From the NCBI GenBank assembly GCA_903822245.1, contig CAIJOE010000043.1, positions 1 through 14,421 on the forward strand: 14,421 nucleotides of DNA, in the 5' to 3' direction. This DNA comes from an uncultured Actinomycetes bacterium. Lineage in GTDB: Bacteria; Actinomycetota; Actinomycetes; Nanopelagicales; Nanopelagicaceae. A program made the translations under genes and the position numbers. Shown here one piece after another: positions 6,927 to 13,200 of this stretch. Each line of letters opens with the position of its first letter. Within the stretch, counting starts at the first letter, position 1. The notes under the pieces are model-generated. The model was not told the DNA's origin, did not search any database, and saw nothing but the letters and a program-made list of their open reading frames with translations.

Positions 6927-8055
6927 TGACAATACGGTCAATTCCTTCCGAAATTATTTCTCGGCTAGTTCCAAAATTGAAGCGAACAAATTGACCAGAA
7001 TTAGGGCCAAATTGAATTCCTGAATTGAGTGCTACGCGACCTTTTTCCAATAAAACTTCTGATGGGTTTTCTCCTAAATTAAGAGACTCAAGATCAAGCC
7101 ACGCTAGATATGAACAATCAGGGATGCGGTAACCAACTGTAGGAAGTTTCTTGGCCAATTCCTCTGCTAAGAATTTACGATTTCGATCTAAAGTTTTCAA
7201 GGCAGAATCTAGCCAATCTATTGAAAGAAATGCCTGCGCTGCTGCTAAAGCCCCAAATAGCGATGCACGATAATGAACCGCCTCTGGCATTGAAAGAGCC
7301 CGCGCTTTTTGATCCTCATGTTGCGTAACAATCATTGCGCACTTTAACCCTGCTAAGTTCCAACTTTTACTAGCAGCCGTCACACATACCCCTACTTCGC
7401 GGGCTGTGTCGCTAACTGCCAAGAACGGAGTGAAGGTAGTTGCCTCATAAACCAGCGGCGCATGGATCTCATCACTAAATATCATAACGCCATACTTCTT
7501 CGCCAATTGAGCAAGCTTTGAAAGTTCTTCCTTGCTAAATACTGTTCCTACAGGATTTTGTGGATTACATAAAAAATGAGCCTTCACGCCCTTCTTATAG
7601 GCATCTTCAACAACATCTAGATCCAAGGTGTAGTGAAGACCATCCTTGTGAAGAGGTGCGTCTACTGGTTGACATTTAAGTTCATTGATCCAATTCAAAA
7701 TATTTTGATAAACCGGGGTGTTGTAAACAACTTTATCGCCGGGATTTAAAACAGTTCGGCCAAACTCAACCATTCCAACGCCGACATCTGTGGCGGTGAA
7801 AACTTGTTCTGGATCAACAGTCCATCCCCAACGCTGCAATGCGAACTTAGTAAAATTTGCATTCAATTCTGGAACTGGTCCAAGGTAACCTGTATCTGAA
7901 ATCTCAAGCATTTGGATCAGAAGTGCTCTAATTTCCGGGTCAATTTCAAAGTCCATTTCGGCGACCGGAAGTGGTAAAACATCCTCTGGATACCCACGCC
8001 ATTTGAAACTCTTGCGCTTACGAAGTTCGGAAAGTGTTAGACCTTCGATATCCAT
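6913..8055 (-). CDS. MalY/PatB-type PLP-dependent aminotransferase-fold enzyme, probable cystathionine beta-lyase
   Basis: A cytoplasmic fold-type I PLP enzyme (aminotransferase class I/II). The MalY/PatB group cleaves C-S bonds, typically cystathionine to homocysteine, pyruvate and ammonia. The 380 residues match the family length. Visible are VAEMDFEIDPEI (31-42), the MalY signature replacing the N-terminal arm of true aminotransferases, the NPQNPVG substrate-binding loop at 164-170, FSDEIH (193-198) with the aspartate that pairs with the PLP nitrogen, the Schiff-base lysine in TAASKSWNLAG (Lys230), and the carboxylate-binding arginine region VRFNFG near the C-terminus. The ATG directly abuts the TAA of TerC with no gap, and the 3' end overlaps the FAD oxidoreductase. 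MalY homologues can also act on cysteine or on sulfoxides, so the substrate is only probable. Confidence 0.88.
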   Translation of the reverse strand: MDIEGLTLSELRKRKSFKWRGYPEDVLPLPVAEMDFEIDPEIRALLIQMLEISDTGYLGPVPELNANFTKFALQRWGWTVDPEQVFTATDVGVGMVEFGRTVLNPGDKVVYNTPVYQNILNWINELKCQPVDAPLHKDGLHYTLDLDVVEDAYKKGVKAHFLCNPQNPVGTVFSKEELSKLAQLAKKYGVMIFSDEIHAPLVYEATTFTPFLAVSDTAREVGVCVTAASKSWNLAGLKCAMIVTQHEDQKARALSMPEAVHYRASLFGALAAAQAFLSIDWLDSALKTLDRNRKFLAEELAKKLPTVGYRIPDCSYLAWLDLESLNLGENPSEVLLEKGRVALNSGIQFGPNSGQFVRFNFGTSREIISEGIDRIVNATK

Positions 8056-8949
8056 TTATTTCGCTGCTTTCCTAGACTTGAACAGACTCACCACTGTTGT
8101 AGTTGCCAATACCCCCAATATAAATGCCAAACTGGCCTGAAGCGAGATCTTTGGGATATGAATTCCAATAATTGAGTGCCAGCCTTGAGACTCCGCAGCC
8201 TCAAAAACTAATTTCAATCCAATAAAACCTAGGATTAAAGACAATCCTTCGGTCAGATAGATCAACTTAGCCATCAAGCCACCAATTAGGAAATAAAGCT
8301 GACGAAGGCCCATCAATGCAAATATATTTGCAGTAACTATTATGTAGGGATTCTTGGTCAAACCAAAGATTGCCGGAATTGAATCAAAAGCAAAGAGCAC
8401 ATTCGTTGTAGCTATCGCGACTAGGGCCACAACAAAAGTCGAAGCACCTTTAGTTCTTATGAAAGATATAAGTCGGCCTTCATGCCACTCTTCCTCTTCG
8501 CTTTCTCTGATAAGTGAGATAGCGGTATAAATAAGAAATGCACCAAAAAAGAAGAAAATCCAAGACCAGCGGTTAACAACTGCTGAACCGGCAGCGATAA
8601 AAATTCCACGCAAAAATAAAGATGAAACTATTCCTATTAATAGGACTAACTCTTCCTTTTCCTTGGCAACTTTTAGTCTGGCTAAAATCAAAATAAATAC
8701 AAATAAGTTATCAAAGGAGAGCGAGTACTCGGTAACCCATCCGGCAAAAAATTCACTCCTGGCCTGCGCAGTTGCCCAGTGACTAAGTGATATTCCAAAT
8801 ACGACGGCAAGGCTGACATAAAAAAGGGTCCAACTAACTGCTGCCCTTAGGGATGTTTCACGATTGCGGTTGAAATAGGCCAATGCAAAATCAAAACTTA
8901 AAATTAGGGCTGCACCAAGAATTGTCAGGACCCAGACCGTTGTACTCAT
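8056..8949 (-). CDS. TerC/Alx-family integral membrane protein
   Basis: An inner-membrane protein of the TerC family, whose characterised members (Alx, MeeF, MeeY) export Mn2+, with links to tellurite resistance and to metal loading of secreted proteins. The 297 residues contain seven to nine hydrophobic helices. The two acidic motifs of the family are present: SLSFDNLFVF (77-86, Asp80-Asn81) and LFAFDSIPAIFGLT (185-198, Asp189-Ser190), between which lies the charged cytoplasmic loop ESEEEEWHEGR. The start ATG is fixed by alignment to the family and by a TATTTT -10 element ending 7 bases upstream, which implies a leaderless mRNA. It is the first gene of the minus-strand run through MalY, the FAD oxidoreductase and the cystathionine-type enzyme, with zero or negative spacing. 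Tellurite resistance itself should not be inferred from the family name. Confidence 0.92.
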   Translation of the reverse strand: MSTTVWVLTILGAALILSFDFALAYFNRNRETSLRAAVSWTLFYVSLAVVFGISLSHWATAQARSEFFAGWVTEYSLSFDNLFVFILILARLKVAKEKEELVLLIGIVSSLFLRGIFIAAGSAVVNRWSWIFFFFGAFLIYTAISLIRESEEEEWHEGRLISFIRTKGASTFVVALVAIATTNVLFAFDSIPAIFGLTKNPYIIVTANIFALMGLRQLYFLIGGLMAKLIYLTEGLSLILGFIGLKLVFEAAESQGWHSIIGIHIPKISLQASLAFILGVLATTTVVSLFKSRKAAK

Positions 8950-8956
8950 GCGCCTT

Positions 8957-8962
8957 AAAATA
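8957..8962 (-). promoter_or_regulatory. Candidate -10 element for the TerC operon (leaderless)
   Basis: On the minus strand, TATTTT is followed by 7 bases and then the TerC ATG, the spacing expected when transcription starts at the A of the start codon. No Shine-Dalgarno sequence is present and no clear -35 is visible, as is common for actinobacterial leaderless promoters. The same AT-rich patch may serve the divergent glycosylase gene. Confidence 0.5.
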
Positions 8963-8966
8963 CAGT
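8961..8966 (+). promoter_or_regulatory. Candidate -10 element for the DNA glycosylase gene
   Basis: TACAGT (8961-8966), or the overlapping TAAAAT (8956-8961), fits TAnnnT and lies 12 or 17 bases before the glycosylase ATG at 8979. This would give a leader of about 5-10 bases with no Shine-Dalgarno sequence. It is back to back with the TerC promoter within 30 bp. No convincing -35 is seen. Confidence 0.3.
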
Positions 8967-8978
8967 AGTTTTCCTTCT

Positions 8979-9608
8979 ATGACCCTGATATCTCAATCTG
9001 AGATGAAGAAGTTGGTCCGCAAGATAGTAAAAGTGGATCCTTCATTCGCTGAAGTAATTAAACTCTCACCCCTTTGCTCAATTGCCCAAAAGAAAAGTCA
9101 AAGAACTCATTATCAAATTTTGGTCAATTCAATCCTTTCACAACAACTGGCAACCAAGGCTGCTGCAACAATTTCCAAACGAGTAGTTGAGTTAAGCAGT
9201 GGGAAGCTATCCCCAGAAAATATGGCCAAACTTAGCGCATTAGAACTTCGAGAAGCTGGTGTATCTGGTGCAAAAGCACGGGCCATTTCTGAATTGACTA
9301 ATGCGGTGCTAAATCGAGAAATCGCATTCCATCGATTTAGCAAGCTAAGTAATGATGAAATTAGTGAGCAATTAACCAAGATCTGGGGAATTGGAAAGTG
9401 GACGGTAGAAATGTTTTTGATGTCCCACTTAGGGCGTTTAGATATTTGGCCAGTTGGAGATTTAGGGGTTCGCCGTGGCTGGGAATACCTCCATCAGCTT
9501 AAGGAGGAAATTGATCCGAAAGAACTCGATGAATTGGGCGATAAATTTGCTGGTTATCAGAGCGTTGTTGCTTGGTATTGCTGGCGCGCTTTGGAGTTTA
9601 AGAACTAG
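8979..9608 (+). CDS. DNA-3-methyladenine glycosylase II, AlkA-like (HhH-GPD superfamily)
   Basis: A base-excision repair enzyme that removes alkylated purines such as 3-methyladenine from DNA, leaving an abasic site. From the chosen ATG it has 209 residues, matching short AlkA-like proteins that lack the N-terminal domain of E. coli AlkA. The opening YQILVNSILSQQLATKAA (45-62) is typical of the superfamily. The helix-hairpin-helix is IWGIGKWTVEMF (135-146), and the catalytic aspartate lies in WPVGDLGVRRG (Asp161). The reading frame extends upstream to 8883, but that would run 32 codons into the divergent TerC gene, and the extra residues show no family similarity, so I use the ATG at 8979. 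There are no iron-sulfur cysteines of the EndoIII type at the C-terminus. Its last 11 bp overlap the convergent msrA. Confidence 0.87.
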   Translation: MTLISQSEMKKLVRKIVKVDPSFAEVIKLSPLCSIAQKKSQRTHYQILVNSILSQQLATKAAATISKRVVELSSGKLSPENMAKLSALELREAGVSGAKARAISELTNAVLNREIAFHRFSKLSNDEISEQLTKIWGIGKWTVEMFLMSHLGRLDIWPVGDLGVRRGWEYLHQLKEEIDPKELDELGDKFAGYQSVVAWYCWRALEFKN

Positions 9609-10137
9609 GAAATGCCACCCCAGTACTTGAGTGGCAGTCATAGCCATTTGGATTCTTCTCCAAATATCTTTGATGATATTGCTCCGCAGGCCAATAGATT
9701 TGAATATCAGCCCTCTGTATTTCTGAGACAATTTTATCTAGTCCAGCACGATCTAGCGCGCTTTGATATTTGGCCTTACTTTCATTAGCAACTCGGAACT
9801 GATCATCACTTGTTGTGAAAATTGCACTTCGATATTGAGTTCCTATATCCCCGCCTTGTTGATTTAGTGAAGTTGGATCGTGCATTGTCCAAAATTCTTC
9901 TAGCAAGCGTTGGTAGGAAACCACGCTTGGGTCATATTTGACTTCAACAGTTTCTGCGTGGCCAGTAGATCCAGTACAAACTTGCTCGTAAGTTGGGTTT
10001 TCACTTTTACCGCCAAAATACCCAACGGAGGTTTCAAGAACGCCAGCAAGCTTCCAAAATCTTCGCTCTGCGCCCCAAAAACATCCGGTCGCAAAGTAGG
10101 CAATTTCAGTATTTTTACCTTGGCTCGAATTAGTCAC
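9598..10137 (-). CDS. msrA: Peptide-methionine (S)-S-oxide reductase MsrA
   Basis: Reduces the S-epimer of methionine sulfoxide in proteins and as free amino acid, using thioredoxin; cytoplasmic repair of oxidative damage. The 179 residues have the catalytic motif ATGCFWGAE (Cys19), VGYFGG (38-43), the sulfoxide-binding region TGHAETVEVKYDP (58-70), and EFWTMHDPT, GGDIGTQYRSAIF and EQYHQRYLEKNP, all standard for MsrA. Cys168 near the C-terminus (NGYDCHSS) is a likely resolving cysteine, and Cys54 is also present. No MsrB domain is fused. The start is GTG, as the ATG one base upstream is followed directly by a stop in its own frame. The ribosome binding site is weak. The stop overlaps the convergent glycosylase by 11 bp; upstream it shares a short promoter region with the divergent tRNA gene. 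Confidence 0.94.
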   Translation of the reverse strand: MTNSSQGKNTEIAYFATGCFWGAERRFWKLAGVLETSVGYFGGKSENPTYEQVCTGSTGHAETVEVKYDPSVVSYQRLLEEFWTMHDPTSLNQQGGDIGTQYRSAIFTTSDDQFRVANESKAKYQSALDRAGLDKIVSEIQRADIQIYWPAEQYHQRYLEKNPNGYDCHSSTGVAFPSS

Positions 10138-10172
10138 ATGCCTATCTTCTCAGGAACGGTAGAGTTCTGCTT

Positions 10173-10180
10173 GTTATACA
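10173..10180. promoter_or_regulatory. Shared promoter element between msrA and tRNA-Arg
   Basis: GTTATACA contains TATAAC on the minus strand, 35 bases before the msrA GTG, and TATACA (10175-10180) on the plus strand, 12 bases before the mature tRNA 5' end. Both resemble -10 hexamers. The 55-bp divergent gap leaves little other room for promoters. No strong -35 elements are seen. Confidence 0.35.
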
Positions 10181-10192
10181 TAGTTTTATCCC

Positions 10193-10264
10193 GCCCTCGT
10201 AGCTCAGGGGATAGAGCACCGCCCTCCGGAGGCGGGTGCGCAGGTTCGATTCCTGCCGAGGGCA
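10193..10264 (+). tRNA. tRNA-Arg (anticodon CCG)
   Basis: A complete cloverleaf can be folded by eye. The acceptor stem GCCCTCG/CGAGGGC has 7 pairs with discriminator A at 10264, and the D arm is GCTC/GAGC. The anticodon arm is CCGCC/GGCGG with loop CTCCGGA, giving anticodon CCG, which reads the arginine codon CGG. The T arm is GCAGG/CCTGC with loop TTCGATT. The genomic sequence continues CGT, so the 3' CCA is not encoded and must be added enzymatically. The stems are far more GC-rich than the surrounding DNA, which is normal for a tRNA. Confidence 0.96.
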
Positions 10265-10345
10265 CGTAATGACAATCACCTTAAATTTTGGGAATCAAGT
10301 GGTGAATGCTCTTGTTATATAACTCGTGGGAAGAGATAATTGCGG

Positions 10346-10374
10346 TTCGCGAATCTTTAGTTAATCGTTTTAAC
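10346..10374. promoter_or_regulatory. Two palindromes upstream of the WhiB gene
   Basis: The 147-bp gap between the tRNA and the WhiB gene contains a perfect 8-bp palindrome TTCGCGAA (10346-10353) and, 6 bp later, GTTAA-TCGTT-TTAAC (10360-10374). An AT-rich TATATAAC at 10316-10323 could be a -10 region, which would place both palindromes in the transcribed leader. They are candidate operators, or an mRNA structure; no known factor's site was recognised. Confidence 0.3.
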
Positions 10375-10395
10375 CAAAATAGTTTTCACGCTTAG

Positions 10396-10401
10396 AAGGA
10401 G
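10396..10401 (+). promoter_or_regulatory. Ribosome binding site of the WhiB gene
   Basis: AAGGAG, 10 bases before the ATG at 10412. It stands out because most other genes here lack a Shine-Dalgarno sequence, and it supports the chosen start and efficient translation. Confidence 0.7.
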
Positions 10402-10411
10402 CACAAGCCCC

Positions 10412-10681
10412 ATGGACTGGCGCCACCAATCTGCTTGCCGAGAAGAAGATCCAGAACTCTTCTTTCCTGTCGGCAACACTGGCCCTGCCCTGGCACAAAT
10501 TGAAGAGGCTAAGAAAGTTTGTGAGCGTTGCACCGTTAAAGAGGCATGCCTTGCTTGGGCACTAGAGAGCGGTCAAGATGCTGGAGTATGGGGCGGACTT
10601 TCAGAAGATGAAAGACGTGCACTAAAGCGTCGTGCTGCTCGTAATCGCGCTCGAATGATGGAGAATCAAAACCAGTTTTAA
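10412..10681 (+). CDS. whiB1: WhiB-family iron-sulfur transcriptional regulator, WhiB1-like
   Basis: A small cytoplasmic protein that in mycobacteria carries a 4Fe-4S cluster, binds region 4 of the principal sigma factor, and responds to nitric oxide. The 89 residues show the four cluster cysteines (Cys9, Cys37, Cys40, Cys46, giving C-x27-C-x2-C-x5-C), the G[VI]WGG turn at 58-62, and a basic C-terminal tail KRRAARNRAR for DNA contact. The opening MDWRHQSACREEDPELFFP is nearly that of M. tuberculosis WhiB1 and Streptomyces WblE. The gene has a good ribosome binding site. It converges on a PdtaS-like kinase gene with a 4-bp overlap; the same pair is adjacent in M. tuberculosis (Rv3219 and Rv3220c), which supports orthology to whiB1 rather than another paralogue. 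Confidence 0.95.
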   Translation: MDWRHQSACREEDPELFFPVGNTGPALAQIEEAKKVCERCTVKEACLAWALESGQDAGVWGGLSEDERRALKRRAARNRARMMENQNQF

Positions 10682-12141
10682 GCTTTAAAAGTTAGTGTGG
10701 CAACCGTTTCATCACCTTTTCGAACCAGATTGATACTTCCCTTTAGCTCGTTTTCGGTCAGAGTTTTGACTATTTGAAGTCCAAGATTTGAAGAGGCATC
10801 CCAATCAAAATCTCTTGGAAGTCCAACTCCGTTATCAATAATTCGCACCGAGCATGCGTTTGCAGCACGATCTACTTCAACCCGAAGTTCATCGCCAGTA
10901 CTCTCAAGTCCGTGCTCTAAAGCATTATGAATAAGTTCTGTAATGACTAGAGCCAACGGTGTTGCCGTTTGCGAATCATAAATTCCAAAAGTTCCAGCCT
11001 TGCTTACCTTTATTGGACGATTACTTAATTCAATTGCATTATGAACAATCCGGTCATAAACCTCATCAAAGGCAACAGTTTCTGCCGAACTAGTAGAAAG
11101 AGTCTCGTGAACGATCGCGATAGACGCGACTCTTCGCACTGCTTCCCCCAAGGCAGCTTTAGCAATCGGGTCATCAACTCGCCTAGATTGCAGACGAAGA
11201 AGGGCTGATACTGTTTGCAAATTATTTTTAACACGGTGGTGAATTTCACGAATTGTGGCATCTTTCGTAATCAATGCTCTATCTCTACGACGTAATTCAG
11301 TCACGTTGTGAACTAAAACTATTGCCCCGATATGGTCGCTGCCATCGATGAGTGGCATCACCAGTAAATCGAATATTCCACTTTCATTCTCGAACTCTTC
11401 ACGTCTTGTGGTTTTACCGCTCACAACTACTCGCCAGCTCTCATCAGTGGGCGTACTAATCTTTGGTTTTACACTCTCAATAATGTCGCCAAGATTATGG
11501 TTCTCGACTTCCCCTGGCCATCCTGCTCGGTTAATTGCAGATCTTGCATTTGGGCTGGCATATATAACTTGTCCAGTTTTATCCAAGCGAATTAAACCAT
11601 CACCGACTCGGGGAGCAGATTCGGCTCGGTAGATGCTATTTTGAATTGGAAAGTTGCCTTCAGCAACCATGAGATAGATCTTGTGAGCAATTTCGCGATA
11701 ATTCAATTCAAGTCTTGATGGTGAACGCATCAATTCCGCGTTTCGGTGGCGAGATATAACTGCAATTACTCGACCATCGAAGGAGACTGGAACTAATTCT
11801 TCCTTTATCCAAATATCACCAACTAATTCAGGATCGGTATCTCGATCAATATCACCAGTCGAAAGAGCTTGATCGATTCTGGGATTTGCTCCCCAAGCTA
11901 ACTCATCACCAATGACATCATTGGCAAAAACTGTCGCCGCAGTTGTTGGGCGAATATGGGCAAGAGCGATATGGCCATCTGGCCAACTTTGATAGTCAGC
12001 ACGCTTAGGGATCCAGAGAATTAAATCTGCAAAGGATAAGTCCGAAAGTAGTTGCCACTCGGCTAAGAGTTCAACTAATCGCGCACGATCGGCAGCAGTA
12101 AGCGCACTTTGATCTGCGATTCGCTCTTCGAGAGTAGGCAA
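10678..12141 (-). CDS. pdtaS: PdtaS-like sensor histidine kinase (HisKA_2 type)
   Basis: A soluble two-component kinase; in M. tuberculosis PdtaS phosphorylates the ANTAR-domain RNA-binding regulator PdtaR. The 487 residues have an N-terminal GAF-like sensor domain opening with LAEWQLLSDLSFADL (26-40), a PAS domain (about 178-285), a HisKA_2 box IREIHHRVKNNLQTVSALL (298-315) with phosphoacceptor His301 or His302, and a HATPase domain with ITELIHNALEHG, DNGVGLP and NLGLQIVKTL. No membrane segments are seen. The start is TTG, supported by a GGAG five bases upstream and by close agreement of the N-terminus with PdtaS. No response regulator is adjacent, as in mycobacteria, where pdtaR is elsewhere. 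It lies 30 bp after the CpaE-like gene, with TATA-like sequence in the gap, so it may have its own promoter. The 3' end overlaps the WhiB gene by 4 bp. Confidence 0.92.
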   Translation of the reverse strand: MPTLEERIADQSALTAADRARLVELLAEWQLLSDLSFADLILWIPKRADYQSWPDGHIALAHIRPTTAATVFANDVIGDELAWGANPRIDQALSTGDIDRDTDPELVGDIWIKEELVPVSFDGRVIAVISRHRNAELMRSPSRLELNYREIAHKIYLMVAEGNFPIQNSIYRAESAPRVGDGLIRLDKTGQVIYASPNARSAINRAGWPGEVENHNLGDIIESVKPKISTPTDESWRVVVSGKTTRREEFENESGIFDLLVMPLIDGSDHIGAIVLVHNVTELRRRDRALITKDATIREIHHRVKNNLQTVSALLRLQSRRVDDPIAKAALGEAVRRVASIAIVHETLSTSSAETVAFDEVYDRIVHNAIELSNRPIKVSKAGTFGIYDSQTATPLALVITELIHNALEHGLESTGDELRVEVDRAANACSVRIIDNGVGLPRDFDWDASSNLGLQIVKTLTENELKGSINLVRKGDETVATLTFKA

Positions 12142-12146
12142 CGATG

Positions 12147-12150
12147 CTCC
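12147..12150 (-). promoter_or_regulatory. Ribosome binding site deciding the TTG start of the PdtaS-like kinase
   Basis: On the minus strand GGAG is followed by CATCG and then TTG, a spacing of 5 bases. No ATG or GTG in frame nearby keeps the conserved N-terminus, so this site supports the rare start codon. Confidence 0.55.
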
Positions 12151-12171
12151 GGACTTGTTTCTATATAAAGG

Positions 12172-13200
12172 CTAGTGACCCGATTGAATCACCGACGCGA
12201 TCTTACCAATCTCTTTAGTGAAGGTAGATCCTCGTTTAGTCGGAGCGCTAAAGCTGGTCGTTGACCGGGGATCTTTGGGGAGCACGAAATGAGCTTCGGC
12301 TTGGACCATAGATTTAAACCTTCGTTCAAGTGCACGATCCTCGCGGGTGCTGCCAGATTGATTAAGTAGGTAAATGATTGGAATCTTTCGTAACAAGATT
12401 GGGAACTGGGCCATAAAACTTTCCAACCGAATCAGACTCAAACCAGAAGACTTACAAACATAAATTAAAGTCGTAGTCTGATCAAGGATTTGATTGATTA
12501 ACCCTGCTTGCCACCTTCGGTCGTTAACCACTTCCTCTAGTGGGGGTAAGGCGCCCAAATCGGTGATCAATATCTTGGAGCTGTCTTGGGCTGGCAATAA
12601 CACCGGTTTTACTTCCTGATCTAGGAAGATTAGTTCTAATGATTGGTTAGTTCCTTGGCTGCGACCAACTAGATACTCAACAGATGGTGCTCGCAAATCA
12701 GCATCAATTAATCGAACTTTCGCAACAGATGCTAAATAATTTGCCAGGTTGATTGAAATATTACTTCTCCCAGGCGCTCCGGTGGTCCCAGTTATAGTTA
12801 CTTGTTGAATCAGGATTTGGCTTTGAATTTTTCCGGGATCTGTAATCGAAGAACTCGCTCCTTGGTTTGCGATAATTAGTGGAAGCCTAAGCTGGCTACG
12901 AATATGAGTCATTAGCTCATGAGAGTTCCCAGGAACTCCATCAACACAAATAATTGTTGTGGTGGCGGTTGATAGATTTCGAAAAGTTTCACTTTGATAG
13001 CCGGGTAAGTCACTTTTATAGATTATTACCGTTCGAAGTCCTTGTCCTCGAGATGCCATGAAATTTTCTAAGGCTTCAAATTCAAAGGCACGAAAAATTA
13101 TGCTCCACCCTTGTGAGAAAAGTAATTGTGCAACAAAATCTTCCGAATCAGCGTCAGAAATCGCAGTAATGACTTGTAACTGTGGGATCTCAGATTGCAC
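12172..13200 (-). CDS. CpaE/MinD-like P-loop ATPase homologue with degenerate Walker A
   Basis: Resembles CpaE-type proteins: a receiver-like N-terminal half and a SIMIBI/MinD-type ATPase half, which in Tad pilus systems localise the secretion apparatus. The protein has 342 residues from the GTG start chosen here; a TTG five codons upstream is possible, but AGGA abuts it directly. The ATPase half begins ITGTTGAPGRSNISINLA (about 136-153). The usual KGGxGK(T/S) loop is replaced by TGAPGRS, so neither the signature lysine nor the P-loop lysine is present. RLIDADLRAPSVEYL (Walker A' aspartates) is kept. Loss of both lysines suggests weak or altered nucleotide use; GAPGR forms occur in some actinobacterial CpaE-like proteins, from memory. 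It overlaps the upstream SAF gene by 11 bp, which ties the two together. No pilus ATPase, prepilin or peptidase is in the window. Confidence 0.72.
   Translation of the reverse strand: MQSEIPQLQVITAISDADSEDFVAQLLFSQGWSIIFRAFEFEALENFMASRGQGLRTVIIYKSDLPGYQSETFRNLSTATTTIICVDGVPGNSHELMTHIRSQLRLPLIIANQGASSSITDPGKIQSQILIQQVTITGTTGAPGRSNISINLANYLASVAKVRLIDADLRAPSVEYLVGRSQGTNQSLELIFLDQEVKPVLLPAQDSSKILITDLGALPPLEEVVNDRRWQAGLINQILDQTTTLIYVCKSSGLSLIRLESFMAQFPILLRKIPIIYLLNQSGSTREDRALERRFKSMVQAEAHFVLPKDPRSTTSFSAPTKRGSTFTKEIGKIASVIQSGH

Noticed and set aside
8883..8978. N-terminal extension of the DNA glycosylase.
   Set aside because: It overlaps the divergent TerC start by 67 bp, has no family similarity, and would remove the promoter region of both genes.
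9910..10269. 119-codon plus-strand frame running over msrA and the tRNA.
   Set aside because: It is antisense to msrA, and its C-terminus is the familiar spurious translation of a tRNA gene (SSGDRAPPSGGGCAGSIPAEGT-like).
10271..10305. Possible terminator after tRNA-Arg, from TCACC and GGTGA.
   Set aside because: A 5-bp stem with a loop of about 20 bases and no following T-run is not a credible intrinsic terminator.
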